A stretch of DNA of 64,000 bases, from the NCBI GenBank assembly GCA_947650365.1, contig OX393549.1, forward strand, positions 82,744,819 through 82,808,818, in the 5' to 3' direction. Positions 22,517-37,203 of the stretch are shown one piece after another; the stretch's first letter is position 1, and every line of letters begins with the position of its first letter. The position numbers and the translations under genes were made by a program. The DNA is from Chamaelirium japonicum (taxonomy: Eukaryota > Streptophyta > Magnoliopsida > Liliales > Melanthiaceae). Under the pieces are notes generated by a model, which saw only the letters and a program-made list of their open reading frames with translations, searched no databases and was not told where the DNA came from.

Positions 22517-24275
22517 GGGGGTCTAACTTGGTCATCTGAAAATAAAGGATTAAATAATAAGAATGCATGAAAAGTTATTTTATGGATTTTTAAAATAAAC
22601 TAATAATATCAAATATCAGCGCTACCCTCAAGCGAAGATATCTTTATGGATTAATTAACTATATATGCAAGATCTCGGAATCAGCTATACCCGCCCGAGG
22701 GGGCAATGTACAATGTCATCCGCTTACACAGGTCTTTCCTTGACTTAATCCAAATCTTTTAACTAAGGGCTTTGATGGACCATGGTTGTCTTTTGGCCAG
22801 TGCCACATGATCCCCATGTGAAGCAACGAAAGCCTTACGTGCACTTTGGATGATTACTCATGAGCCTAAGCAATTATGACACGGGAGTTCATGCGGCCCC
22901 CACGAGAGTGAGAAAGACGCTTCTCTCCTGGCCCCGTAATCGCTATATCCCAAGGGAGACCATTAAGTCATCCGGCATAGAATGACATAACTCTTACCCG
23001 AGGGGGATATTAAGTTACGTCTTTCATACCCGAACACGAAACAGTTGACCGTGGAGGCTAGAGGATCTTTAAGAGTCCTCTCTTGCATCCCTTATTGAAA
23101 TTGAGGGTTATTTTGCGAATATATGCTAATGCGAAGGTAGTGATCTCCTATGTACTAGACCCTGGTCACATCCTGCTCCCACTAGCGCTTCAAGCCTTTC
23201 GCCTAACATTAATCGATCTTGGAATATCATAGTCCATACCTTAAGTGGATTTCTTCACTCAAGGATCACATTACATATCCTAAGAACATCGATGCTCTGC
23301 AAACTTGGCTATTACACTAATGCCCTGGTGCCTAGTCTAAGGTCCGACACATAGAAAAGGGCTCCCACTAATTATGGCTTCTCGCTTATAAATTTAACAA
23401 TTGATATCTAGTGGATCTCTATCTTATTTTAGGTTTCGATGCTAGCCAAATAGACACATCTGACTAATCAGGTATTTACCAAATGGTGGCATAATCATAT
23501 ATGATGGGATCCCACTATCATCAAAAGTCAATTAAATAATAGGCATCATATAGCAGGATCCTATCCTAATACGGTCGCTCGGACCGAAGGGGAAAGACCT
23601 CCCTCTGAAGACAGATAATAAGATTATCTCATCGGGGTTTGATCTGAAACATAAAGAACAAACAAAGAAAATAACCAAACAACTGATTCAAGTTCAGGGT
23701 CCGACCCTTGAACCTGACTAGTACAATATAAGCTCTTCAACTTTCTTCGCAAGGTTCCTCGGTCCGGCTACTTCATCGCACTCACGAGCACTTCACCGGA
23801 TTGTCTTCGTCCTCTTAAATTTCTGTTTACATTCCTAATAGTGGATCTTCATTGCATGTCTTCTTTTTCGATCTGTAACCGAAAAAGTTCTAGTACACTA
23901 CAAGTAAGTTCTCAATCATATACAATTTCCTAGAAAGAAAGAAAAAACAAACCTAGCCAAAGCCTTGGGAATCGAGGATGGTCAACCCCTATCTCTCGCC
24001 CATCTATGGCTTTAAAAACATATATATCCACACAAAAAAGAGAGCATATCCATATTAAGGCTAACTCGAGGTCCGACCCCCGGTAGCAAGCAAATATAAT
24101 CCAGATAATTCTTATAGCGGCACCCTGCAAGCACGATTCATAGAACAAGAACTATACATGTATGCATGATCTAAGCATAGGAACCCTGATGAAATTTTGC
24201 ACTCATCATGCGTGCATATAATAGTTTCATGAAACGTCATGAAACATACACCACTAACGTAGCTTTGATACCAAT
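22517..24275 (-). other. 5' leader of copia A with tRNA-Met primer site
   Basis: About 1.75 kb between the gag start and the LTR has no convincing reading frame. At 24261-24273 agctttgatacca is the reverse of tggtatcaaagct, close to the tggtatcagagc complement of initiator tRNA-Met, two bases from the LTR. Confidence 0.7.
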
Positions 24276-26395
24276 TATTGGAAAAATCCTATAGTAGAGG
24301 CCTGCAACGGAAGCGATTTGCCAGTCGAAAGACCGTGCATGGTGCATGTTATACGATAAAACTTTCACGAAACTAATATGCATGCACGTGAGATGAACGC
24401 CCTAAGATCAATCTAGCGAATCGAATGTCTAGCATGCATGTAATCTGAGTCTACGCTAGATTACGAGTTAGAGCGATGGATACCTTCATGTGGATCTTTT
24501 AACCACGGAGGATTGTCTTCTTTGTCGATGGAGACGAAAGAATTCTCGCGAAAAAGAACGACGATATATAAGAGGATAAAGCCTTCGATGTTCACCCGAT
24601 CTCACACGTTGCACGAAACATCGTTCCCGGATCTCTGAGCGCCTCCGATGAACGACTCTTCTCCGTCTTTGATTTAACGTGTAAGGAAGAATATGAAGTC
24701 CGAGGTTGCACACGCGAGGAAACGAGAAACAAGAGAGAGTGCTCAAGAAGGGGGGGTGTTCGGCCAAGCTTGCATCAAGAAGAGAGAGGTCGGCCCCTCT
24801 TTTCCTTATACTCATATAGGGGCCGGCCCCTTTGCATCTCCTAGAAGCTAGGACCGGCCCTAACTTGTCTCTATCTCCCCCTCTTACGTATGAGCATAGG
24901 TCGGCCCCCTTTGACCCATGTGGCCAGCCCCTACTTGGTCAAGAACTCCCATACCCAGCCCATACCTCCTTGAAGTTTGCAATTGCAAACCCTAGAATCT
25001 AGGGGGGGCGGCCATGCCTTGTGTCTCCATGAGGAGGGCGGCCACACTAGTGTGTGGTGGTGCCCTTGGTTTCCCAAGGCACCCCCAAACCTCTAGTTGG
25101 TTGCCCCTCGCATCGGGAAGACACATGACATACCCGAGTGACTTATGACTAGTGATCTCACTATTACTGGGGTACCATCGTGAAGACCTAGGGTACCCCT
25201 AGTAAAGTCAACTAGTCAATTCGCAACATGCACTAGTACATCACACCTGCATAGTGAACTTCATTAAGGTTAGGGATTGACCACGTGTATCTCCGCACTA
25301 CTCCGGATCTACATCCTAGTGCACACATGTGTATATGCAAGTACCGTGCACTAGTGCGAAGCACACACATAGCGTATTAGACTTGAACTATTTACTTCCT
25401 CTTATTGTGTCTTATAAATCGAGGAGATGATTCGAGAACCGTATAAGGTGTGGATAAGATGGAACCTTCAGGGACCAGAGTTCATAGCTTCCAACTTGGA
25501 CTCGGTCGACACACTACCTGAGTATACGATTGACCCTCTAATTCAGAGTTAACCTACGTAGCCACCCAGAGTGCGATGCAGGCTGTACTCTATTCCCCCT
25601 GGACTTACTATGTTCTCTCACATACCCTTGCTCTCCGCTTAGTAATGGTAAACTCGTTGTCCCTTCAATTGGTGCCATGAGTCAAATCGAGCGGTGGATA
25701 ACACTGTTAGACTCGAGCGCTCATATGACTTGGTTCCTTCCAGGCTGCACATATATCGTACCCATTGATTACCCCATCGAGTAATTGAACCCGGTCAACA
25801 GTCTAACTGATGACCACCAGGCTTGGATTTGGTACGGCGTAAGTCACACAAGGGAACACACCTCCTGTTAAGGGTGTGGATAGCCTGCAGGAGTGACATG
25901 CTGATGTGATGCCAGCCGGATAACCCAGTACATGGTGATTTTGGATCATGTAACTGAATCCTCACACATTGGTATGTCAAAGCACCACATAAATGGTCAA
26001 CGTTCCCCAGGATTTAGGACATTTTACCCTAAGCAGAAACACGGCTTAGTACACCAATGTCTGTTCACTGATCTGTGCACCGTGTTGGTTCTGTTCAGCC
26101 ATATATATTGTGCCTGGTAATGACCATGTTGAAGACTTCCCATACATTGTCATCCCCAACAGCTTTTCATGATGAGGCGACCAACTTGATCATAACTACG
26201 AACTGATTTAGGTTATATGGGATCAACCCACTTAGTCTTCAACTCAGTGAACTACCATATAGCCATGGCTCTTTGTTCTAATAAGAACACGTAATTGTAT
26301 TATGTATCAACATGCATCTTATAGAATAACAATCATCATTTATTATTCGATCAAAACTCAAGGTTTTACAAGCTTAGAACACACCAATTTCAACA
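24276..26395 (-). repeat. 5' LTR of copia A
   Basis: It begins tattggaaaaatcct and ends accaatttcaaca. It is followed by the target duplication tttcc and then by the remainder of the LTR of element B. Confidence 0.85.
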
Positions 26396-26780
26396 TTTCC
26401 TTCCCTCTCCCTTGATGATGGCTACCTTCTAAATCTCTCTTGTGGAACTCTTGTTGATTCGTGAGTTTATGATGCCCTAGGTTCTTCCTAGGACCCTATA
26501 TTTATAGGCAAATATTTGTATCCGACTTAGAGAATAAATCACATGCGAAAATGTAGTTCAAACCGCCTAACTGGCGTCCTGCCAGAGTCAATAGTGCGCA
26601 CGACCTGGGGAGATCGTGTGCACGATCTGTCGGTGCAAGTCGTGCGCGCGGCCTAGGACAGTCGTATGCACGAGCTTCCTAGCAGACCCATCCTTCATCC
26701 ATAGTATTCTGTCTTCCACCGTTCCTTCGCGCACGAACATTGGAGTTGTATATGGCTTGTTTGGGGCCACATCTTCAACA
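26396..26780 (-). repeat. 5' LTR of element B, part right of the copia A insertion
   Basis: This resumes the B LTR after the tttcc duplication. From about 26490 it aligns with 14632-14918 and ends at the same acatcttcaaca. The segment contains short imperfect inverted repeats around cgtgc.cacgac. Confidence 0.7.
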
Positions 26781-27454
26781 ACCATCATATCTGATTCAAT
26801 TGTCCGAAAGCACATGCCTGGGGTTGGCATGAGTTGATACAAGTTGAGGCCTAAGACAAATTCTCTTTATATATATATATATATATATAATTAACTATAT
26901 ACTAGAAATTTTTATTTAAATTAGGACGTGAGGTTTTTATTTTATATGGTATTTTAGACTATTAAAGTTGGTTTGGGGCCATCTATTCATATAAGGCTTA
27001 GGTTGTCTAGATGGTTTTGGACCTTGAAGGCCTTTGTTCATATGAGGCCTTAGGTGAGCGTCTTTTATGGCCTCATGGTCGAGCGGGCCCTACGCAGGTC
27101 CTCCATCCCACACCACAGAAAGAGAAAAAAAAAAAAAATCCAAAGTCATCATTGTTTCATATCCACAAGTCTACCGAGCCTCGCAACATACTCAATTGAT
27201 CATCATCACCTAGCTCGAATGTTATCCACTGGCATTAAACCTCAACAATTAAACTAGTCTCTCCCTTAAATACCAAAGTTAAACCCCCTCATTCCTCTTG
27301 AACATACCTCGATTAATGTTTATATCTTTTAGATTGTTTTCCTATTTTCATATGTATCTTGTAGCTTCAACTCATAATCAACTTTATTTTCAAAACTACA
27401 CCTTACAATGGCTATTGCTTGCCCATCGAAAAAGAGATCTGAAAAGAAGAAATG
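26781..27454. other. Intergenic, no gene seen
   Basis: AT-rich DNA with a short (TA) run near 26869-26889 and a repeated phrase (catataaggcttaggt and catatgaggccttaggt, about 60 bp apart). Open frames here lack recognisable features. Confidence 0.5.
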
Positions 27455-27625
27455 AGATTTATATGCCCAACACACACCCCAATGAGCTCTTGTCCTGGTG
27501 GTACTTCCTCTCTCCCATGTTGGAGAGGTTCCTTGTTCGACTCCTCGGTATGGACACCGTGGAGCAAACTTTCCCTCAAGGTCGTTGTGCCTTGTTTGTG
27601 CATGCAAATCCTTGTTGTTGATGTC
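27455..27625 (+). repeat. Possible tRNA-derived SINE
   Basis: A box-A-like tcctggtggtacttcc near 27493 is followed about 35 bp later by tgttcgactcctcgg, close to the RNA polymerase III box B consensus ggttcgannc. The 3' side ends in a ttgttgttg run at about 27611. The spacing and T/G-rich tail suit a plant SINE. No target duplication was identified. Confidence 0.4.
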
Positions 27626-27741
27626 ACGTTTACGGGATTATGGAATTAATAATTAGCTGCTGCTACCTCCCCCCGTTTCGATCTTCGGACCTCCTTGAGC
27701 CCTTGCTCTAGCGCCCTGTCCTTTGACCGCTTAGCCGGTCC

Positions 27742-28890
<1,149 letters not shown>

Positions 28891-28898
28891 CTCTGGGT

Positions 28899-28904
28899 CA
28901 CGTG
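28899..28904. promoter_or_regulatory. G-box (CACGTG) upstream of the bHLH47-like gene
   Basis: gtcacgtggc contains a palindromic CACGTG about 90 bp upstream of the TATA box. G-boxes bind bHLH and bZIP factors, and clade IVc bHLH proteins activate POPEYE in Arabidopsis. A link to iron-deficiency control is inference. Confidence 0.45.
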
Positions 28905-28987
28905 GCAGCAAATGCAGACGAGGGCGGGAGGGTGGCCGCCACACGCGGGCGCGTGGGATCCGCGACCTCCCTCTCCCACCACCCTCC

Positions 28988-28994
28988 TATAAAT
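28988..28994 (+). promoter_or_regulatory. TATA box of the bHLH47-like gene
   Basis: tataaat in a C-rich context (ccctcctataaatccctc), about 80 bp before the donor that closes the untranslated first exon. A start of transcription near 29015-29025 would be expected. Confidence 0.55.
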
Positions 28995-29014
28995 CCCTCA
29001 CTCCAAAGTCGAAA

Positions 29015-29415
29015 CCCTCGATTTTTTTTTTTCTTCTACGGAATCTCCATCTCACGAATCGATCTCCAGGTATCCATCCCACTCTCGCTACCTCGTTTTG
29101 ATGCAAGCCTCGCGTCTTTGATCCGAGCTAGGGTTGTGGATATACACATTCGTTGCGATCACAGTGAAGGGGATTCGATCCAAACCTCTAATTTATTGGT
29201 CTTCAGTGCGAATTTGTTCCATCTTTGATGTAGTGGGTTATTGGGAATCTTTTAATTGGCTGTTTTCTGATTTAGTTTCGAGTTTTTCATGGCTGTAGGA
29301 GGGGGAAATTGTTGTTTTTTTATAAAATTTTTGATGGGATCTGGTTTAATTTTGCCGAAGGTGTGTTTGGTGCAGATTCTGAAACTCGAGCTTGGTATTT
29401 GATCCTCCTCCTTCT
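29015..29415 (+). other. 5' untranslated region with an intron (bHLH47-like gene)
   Basis: A pyrimidine-rich first exon ends at 29069 (tctccag|gtatcc). The intron runs 29070-29375, closing with ttggtgcag. The second exon begins at 29376 and has the first ATG at 29416. The start of exon 1 is estimated from the TATA box. Confidence 0.6.
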
Positions 29416-32400
29416 ATGGCTAACGAGGGGAATGCTGTAGCTGAGACGCCGGTTGGCGGGTCAGTGTTGCCCCAACTTACAACCTGAGAATCTATGATCT
29501 TGTATATTACTTTTATTATTTTGCCTTGTGAATTTTTTTTTTTAGCCCATTTGCTGCTTACTTAGAAAAAATAAAACGAAATGGAGTTTGCCTGGTTGAT
29601 TTGATGTATACTGATGTTCTGTATGCTTGATTTGTCCTTTTGTGTTCGGGGATGAGCTAGTTTCTAGTTTTACAAATCGCTCATTAATCCTTAGGAATAC
29701 AATGGTGTAAAGTTTTCAAAATCGCACGGTCTACATTTTGAATCTTATGGTATGCCGCCGGGTGGGTTGGCGTGGAGTGGTTGTCCTTGGATTTGAATCC
29801 AAAGCACCACAAATCACATGAATTGCATTCAAATCATCTGTTTCATTATGAACTGTACCATTTAGTTGAATTCGGAGAAAGTGGAGCCGGCGTGATACCA
29901 CTTGAACTTACCATAATTCCCAAAATTTATTTTTAAAAAAATCAATAATCCTCTCCATTTGTAAACTATTTCATTATTCCTCTTTTGTCCGTTCTTAGTT
30001 AAAGACAGACATTAATTAGCGTTTTGAGCTCTTGTTCGTAAAAAAAAGGTAGCTTTGTGCTTTGGAAGCTCCCAAAATTGATAGATAAATAGTGCTAGAA
30101 GAGCGACCTCCGTTGCATACTGTCAGAAGAGGCTGTCGATTCAACTGGTGGCATAGGATGGTGTAAGCGGTGTTGTAGGCAGCTATCGTAAAGATCTGTA
30201 GTGAAGCGTGTCTCAGAGAGTAGAGTACAAGGTGCTAGCTTGACTCGGTGAAGACCAGAGTGTGGCTCGAAGCGCGGCTCAGAGAAGAGCCATGTGCGAG
30301 ACAACTCAACGAAGAGTGCACGACTCGGAGAGCGAAGTGCGGAGCACGAACGTGGTTCAAGGAAGATCAATGCACGATGCGTAAGGTATGACAAGCAAAC
30401 ATGAGCAGTGGTAATGTGGCAATGTGCAACACAACAGCACGATCAACAACGATGTCCAATGGGCAAGCACGAGCGACGACGATGTACGACACACGAGCAT
30501 GAGAGGATTATAGCACAGAGGGACGCAGTGCGAGCAATCAAGAACACACGAGTGTGCTGAGTTGTTGGTGCATGGGGCATGATACAAAACACGTTGCAGC
30601 ATGAAATGGTATGATGCATGAAGCAATGTGAAAGCACGAAGTTGCTGAGCGAAAAGAGCACCGTTAACTTAGCAACAACACTCATTCTGCTACTCGAATT
30701 GAAAATGCTCACAGTCCGGCATCGGGCTCCACTTATGCCCATATCACATGCTACCACCAAAATCCAATCACTAGAATCATCCAACACCTTAGAGATCCAA
30801 TCAGGTTCACAATGAAGTACAGAATTAGAGTGAAATTTCTTTGAGGCAATAGTGCAAACAGCTGGAGTGCCCCTTTGAATCAACACCCGCAACCTAAACA
30901 ATGGCCATAAACCTTGCATCAGTAACATCTAAAAAAGACCCAACAAAGATTAGATGAGTGGGAATCGGGCCGCACGAGTCGAGGGTAGAAATGGCAAGAG
31001 AAGTATATCTCGAACCTGACATAAGCCCTCGAATGAAGAGATGATCCGAGAGTAATCTCGACTTCTCGAGCACAAAAGAATAGAAGTAAGAGTCAGGTCA
31101 AATGGAGTTTCATGTTTAGCTCGAACTTTGATCCAACAGATGGATCTCATTGTCTTGAGTTATGTCACTTGCCGACCCGGTGCAAATCCTGAGAAGCTAA
31201 GCAATCCATTACACACTCATGATGTAGATGTGTTCTGATGCAGCGACAAAGGTCCAATCATGGAGGGGATCACATCAGCGATTTGCAGGAACGCAATCTT
31301 TAGGGATGAAATCCGAGGAGATGAAGCAGAGGTGGCACACAAGCATCGACAACCGATGTTTTGGGTTGGAGAGCAAGATGAGGCAGTGTTGGAGAACGAA
31401 CAGTGGCGGCTCATGGTGTTCAATGAATCAATGCCCTGGCTCCTAATAGAGGAATCTCGTGAAGAAGACAATGAACAAGTTTGGAGCTAGCGGTCTGGAT
31501 TATAATATGACGGGTCTGATCGAGCGACTTACCTCAAATAGGACTCATTCCAAGCCGTCCGATTAAAAGAAAAATTATGCTGACATTAGGCCTTATAGTT
31601 TTACCTTTAGGGTTGTGGTAGCACCATAGCACTGCCGCCCTATGTTCTTCTCTTTCCCTGTGATGTCGGCACGAAATCTGATGTGGTGAGTTGTGACGGG
31701 TCGGGACTGGATGGAGAGCCCTCATGCTTCATATTCAATGGTAGGAGTGTTCAAGGAACGTTTCAGATCTTGTCTTTTTTGCGATCAGATCTTGTACGCA
31801 CGCGATCAGATGAAGCGGCACGATAGATGAATCTCAGATAGGTGATGGAATTGATGTGTGATAGGTGATGGAATTGATGTGTGATGGTTGTGAGTGGCGA
31901 CGACAGAGGCTAATTTCGGTTGATGTTGGAGATGTTAGTGGTAGAAGACGTGGGCAGAGGTGACCAGCGATGATTGGATCCGGTGGCAAAAGCGGCTGGC
32001 AGTGATTGGAGCCAGGGAATGGAGAGACATAACTCTCATACTATGTTAGCATGGGAAGAAGGCCAAAGGGCACAACATGGGAGAACCACTCAAGTGGAAT
32101 GCTCAATTATATTAGGGCAAAATACCAAGATTATGTACAACCAACATGAGGTCATTGAGGTGTAGTCATATACATGTGAGAATGCCACACAATGGTAAAA
32201 GGGTATTCATGTAATATAAAGACAAAAAGTAAAGATAACTACTCTTAACAGAGCTAAAATACTTTGTATATGATCTATTTCATTCGTTATTATTCAATAA
32301 TCCGTGATATGATTCAGATTTTGACAACATTACTTCGTAGGCATCACTGGTGCTGTGGGTTTCAGTCAAACTCATGATGACTTTGAATAAATTGTAATCC

Positions 32401-35400
32401 ATTTTTGTAAATAGTTAGACAAAATAACATCTGAAATAATGACTAATACCAATTGCCTAAGTTGTCTATTTAAGCCTACAGGTTGATGGCCTTCTTCATG
32501 GGTCTTGAAAGGGCAAATTAAGAACCTTCACTAATTTTCACCAAGCGCTTGGTTCATGAATGTATCCTACGGTTCCTACCCATCATAGAGTTACATTGAA
32601 TCAACTGGGACTTATATTGGTTAAGGGTGACTAGACTTTTCCTATTTGGGGTTTTTTTAGCAGCCCAACTGTAAGTTAGTTGTAGAATCAGGAAACATCT
32701 CGATGCAAACCTTGATTTTGAAGATTTTCAATTGTCCTTTAAATTTTCAGGAGCCTTCAATGAGCTTGTATTAGCTGTCTAAATCACTATCCATATGCCA
32801 CAAACTGCTTTAAGAACATTCTCTAGACTTGTCCTGATAGAGTTGCTTGGAAAAATAAGATTCATAAGCCTACAACTTTAGATGAGTCAAGCCTTGTCAA
32901 TTATGTATATGGTATTTGGTCTGATGGTATTGTGCTCCGATGAAAATGTAATGAATCACCGACCATGGAAAACAATGTGTTTCATTTTCAATAGTTTCAG
33001 AATGTTGACAACTATCAACGTATGCTTGATGAGATCCCTAAAAAAGTTATACTGTATCCAAGAAAGTTTCATTAATGCAAGGCAAGTTCAATGTTTAGAA
33101 CCTGTTATTTTACCTATGTTATTTTCTCCTCCATGAAACTGTCTCAGTCATGGAATTTTGCTATTAGTTTAGACATTTGGGTCTTGCATTATCTTTTTGG
33201 TGTTATTCTTTTGGTTTCACCTTTGAGTTCATTTTGTAATTTGCTGCCCTAGTCGTGGCAGTAGAAGGATGTAGATATAAAGTCCTAAGATTGGAATGAC
33301 ACGTGACATGATTTAATGCCCTTAACGTCGCCCTTGATCTTTGTGAAGTTTATGTTTCGATATTTCCAGGCTATTTAAGACCTTAACATTTTTGTCTACA
33401 TTGTTTTTTGATGACACTTAGTCGGGTTGGCCAAACTGCATCTTGGATTTGAAATGTATAGGGCCGTGCTTTGACATAATAATGAGGCTCATGGTCATAC
33501 TTGTTTCGGTTTAGTCTCTTTAAAGACCAAGGTTGGTCTGAAGTTTAGAACTATTTGACTTATTGGTTCAGTTTTATAGGAGATTCTAGAAGGAGCTTTG
33601 ATACCTGCGTAGTCAGTGTCTGGTACAAAATCTCCACTGAAATTATTTTCTTTTGAATCAAGTAGGGCACCTAAGTAACTATACATTGAGTTGTGGATGG
33701 AACGAAGGAGATGAACATGAAAAACAATTGAGAAGAAGTTAACAAGCAAGGTTTATTAACGGAGACTTTTGAAAATGATATACTTGTCTAGACAGGGGAG
33801 AACTAATTGGAAAATAATAATCTTAGATAACCATATTTACTAATTGAAAGTTTTAACCATTAATGAAGGAGAAAAAAAATTAGTGTACACATGTATCTGT
33901 ATTATATTAGTATAAGGTCCTTTTATAATGGCTTGCAGCTTAGTCTGTGTGCAGTAGGCTTGCCTTTGATTCTAGGACCCGAATTCGACCAAAGCCAACC
34001 GATGTTTTTTTGTCAGTTGTAGGTCTAAATAGATGCAGTTTGCTTTTCTAGTAAGAAACATATCATTTCACTAATTTATAGAAAAACAAATCTCATATAG
34101 ATGCTATATTTGCAATGCTAGACATCAATCATACAGTTATATGAAGGAGTAGCTCATATTGGTTCTTGGGACCTTCACAACTCGATTTGCTGCGACTGAA
34201 GTTCACAATTTGCTCAATAACTAAATATTATTGCATTTGCAGGCCACTTGCTTCCCCGATGTAGTCATATATTTGTTACGTCATACCTATACAATGATTA
34301 CAGACCAATTTGGTCATGATTGTAACCATGGACTTGCAAAGCCTTGATTAATATTACAGTGAAGAAGATGTGGATGACAATTTCGATTAAAGTGATTTTG
34401 TACCTACCACAGTAGCATGTTACTCTTCAATTGTACTGTGTGTATCATATGTTTTGTGGATACTTATATTTGGCTCCTGGATTACTCATGGAAATTGTAA
34501 ACTGGATTCTTCTATACTCCTTGGGATACACCATGGCAAAAAACCAACTGCCTAACGCTAAAAATTTTCTTTTCATCTTTAAAATTCAGAGTTTGCTGCT
34601 TCAAATATTTAAATTTCTTTCATCTTCAAAATTCAGCGATTGCTGCTCCAAATATTTGTACCTATCAAAATTGCTGGTAATAAATGGTTTATTTTTATAT
34701 CACTTGTTATTGTACTCAACAATTCCGTCATCAGATTATTGCCATTTTTGCCAACCTAATCATCAGATGTCTGTACTTATTGGATATTTTGCTGCTTTGT
34801 AGCTCTATGACTATATTTGCTAACCTTCTCTATTAGACCTACCCTATCATGTTTTTGCTGCTGTTCTATTATGGGTTCAATATCTAACAGGTTTCATGCT
34901 GCAGATCTATCTCGAACAAAAAGAACCGGGGGAAAGTTCCGAAGAAGATACATAAGGCTGAGAGGGAGAAACTTAAACGAGATAATCTGAATGAGCTTTT
35001 TCATGAGCTGGGTCATGCACTTGGTAATTTCCGCCATTTAAATGCTATTTTTTCGGACTTAATTTAGGCTATAGTGTGAACATGTTTTGATTTATCTTGA
35101 AAACAATTGGATTAGTTCCACACGTAAACAAAGAATCTGGATGTACCGTCTATATTTAAGAAATCAAGTTCATTTCGCGGAAAATTTTCCTGTCATATTT
35201 TCCTTTGCTATATTTCAAAAATGGATGATATGGCAAACTCGATTTCATTCCTTTTTCTTAAATGGTTGATTAATCAAGGTAAACAACGTGGATATGATCG
35301 ATTGGGACATTTATATTGATTGTTTTGTACTTTTACATTCATATCATGAACACAGTTTAGTTGGGGGTGGGCTATTGGATTTCAATATGAATACTCTCTC

Positions 35401-37155
35401 ATGAATAGAAACTATTTTAGTATTTTCAGCCTGGGCCTTGGGCCAATTGTATGGTCTGTTTGATGGCTTGAGCGAATATCAGTTTGCATATAAATTTCTG
35501 ACTTCACTTGCGACCAATGTTGTCAGAACCGGACCGGACCGGCCGGTCCGGACCGGGAACCGGCGAACCGGTAGGAAAACCGGTCCGGGCCGGGCGTGAA
35601 CCGGTGTTGGAAAACGAACCGGTATTGAACCGTCGGGCCGGGCGGTTTTAGGTATAAACCGGACCGGACCGGGCGGTTTTAGGTATAAACCGGACCGAAC
35701 CGGTTTTTTTTTTGTGCACAAATGCTCTCTCTCTCTCTATCTTTCTCTAGGTTTGACTGTGTTTGTTGGGCCGGTGAACCGGACCGGACCGACCGGCCGA
35801 ACCGGACCGGTACAGAAACCGGTTCGTCCTCCGGTCCGGTTCTGACAACATTGCTTGCGACCCTTTATTTATTATTTTACATGAGCCAAAAATAAATGCA
35901 TACTAACTAAAATAGTAAAATAATAACTTCTTGATTGTAGCTCAATCTGGCTACATCATTTTTGCTTTCTCGCCTTTTTGGGTGGAAAAAGTAAACTAGT
36001 TTTTCTGGATTTTTGTCCGAATGGTTTCCTTTTACGGTAAGCGGAACACATTGGAAATTGTGTTTTCCACAGAAAATGAGGTTTCATGTGTTCTCTGGTT
36101 GTTTTCCATCGAGCCAAAATGTCCCATAGCAAAAAAAAAGAAGGGTTATTTTTTTGCATAACGACTCCTACAAACTAGTCTAATTGCACATTAACCCTTG
36201 AAAACCTTATCTATGCATATTGACCCTTCAAAACATATAAAAGTTTTGTATATTCACCCCTCTGGTTAGCTACCATCTCAAAAGGATGATTATACCCAAG
36301 GTACAAAATCTCGACATATTTTGCGAAATATCGCGAAATATTTCGGTTTTCTCAAACCTCGGCACGAAATTCGTATTGTGATATCGAACGAAATAGGAAT
36401 CACGATAATATCGCGATATTTCGTGCGATATATTTGTTGGCACGAAATATCGCTTATTTACATATAATAACATTTAAGTAAATGTCGTCTTACTTAATTT
36501 TTATTTTCTCCATTTACTTTAAATTATTATATGTAAATAAGCAAATACCCCCCCATTTGATTTCAATAAAAATATCAAAAAAATCAAAAACCAAGTGAAT
36601 CAAAAAGTAGGTTTTCAGTTTTAGTAGGAGAAAACAGTTTTTTCGGTTTTTTATAAAATTTGTATGTTGAGAAAAGTTGTTAAATCAACTCATTTTTAAC
36701 TCAAAAAATTCCACAAGATGTAGAACTACAAGTACATCTAGAAAACCATGGTCCGTCAAAGAAAATTTTGAATGTATAAAAAGTTTTCTTTATAAAAACT
36801 CATTTTTTCAGACTTAGTAAAAAAAACAGTGTTTTGCATTTCAGCATAATTTTTGCACGATTTCAAACTTGCACAACTTTCTTGTTTTAAGTCCGTTTTC
36901 AAAATCGTTTGAAGCATTATTTTAACAATCAATTAATCTTTATTTTGAAAATATTTTTATCCACAAAAAGATTAAAAGCTATTTTAAAAACATAGATCAA
37001 AACAGGACCAAACAAGACTGCACAAGACTTACAGACAAGGTTCTAAAAAGCGCTAGGCGCTAGTCGGGCGGTGGGGGGCCGCCTAGCGCCTAGGCGGCCT
37101 AGGCGGGGCCTAGGCGTTTTGCCTTTTTTTTTTAATTATTTTAATTATTATTTTG

Positions 37156-37203
<48 letters not shown>

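Larger units (their letters stand above)
16533..26395 (-). mobile_element. Copia A: complete but degenerate Ty1/copia element, 9.86 kb
   Basis: Two LTRs of 2138 and 2120 bp, oriented alike, surround a gag-pol region read on the - strand. The element is bounded by tttcc at 16528-16532 and 26396-26400, a perfect 5-bp target duplication. LTR ends fit tgttggaa and ttccaaca with point changes. The primer site (reversed agctttgatacca, 24261-24273) and polypurine tract (reversed atctcctacttg, 18671) are in place. Domain order, protease then integrase then RT then RNase H, defines copia. The LTRs differ at many positions and pol carries numerous stops, so this is an old, inactive copy. Confidence 0.92.
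14632..26780 (-). mobile_element. Element B: short non-autonomous LTR retrotransposon, interrupted twice
   Basis: Both LTRs end on the + strand with acatcttcaaca (14918 and 26780). The left LTR is followed by atctccacctta, a polypurine tract in reverse; the right LTR is preceded by reversed tRNA-Met primer sites (ctctgatacca). The element therefore reads on the - strand. Only about 1.26 kb of internal DNA, with no gag or pol, lies between the LTRs. The left LTR is cut at 14631 by CACTA-2, the right at 16532/26396 by copia A. Without A the right LTR is about 740 bp. Confidence 0.75.

Noticed and set aside
30090..31500. LINE or host exon in the first coding-region intron of the bHLH gene
   Set aside because: Open frames occur on both strands and I see no reverse transcriptase, endonuclease or zinc-knuckle motif; only an unidentified old insertion can be claimed.
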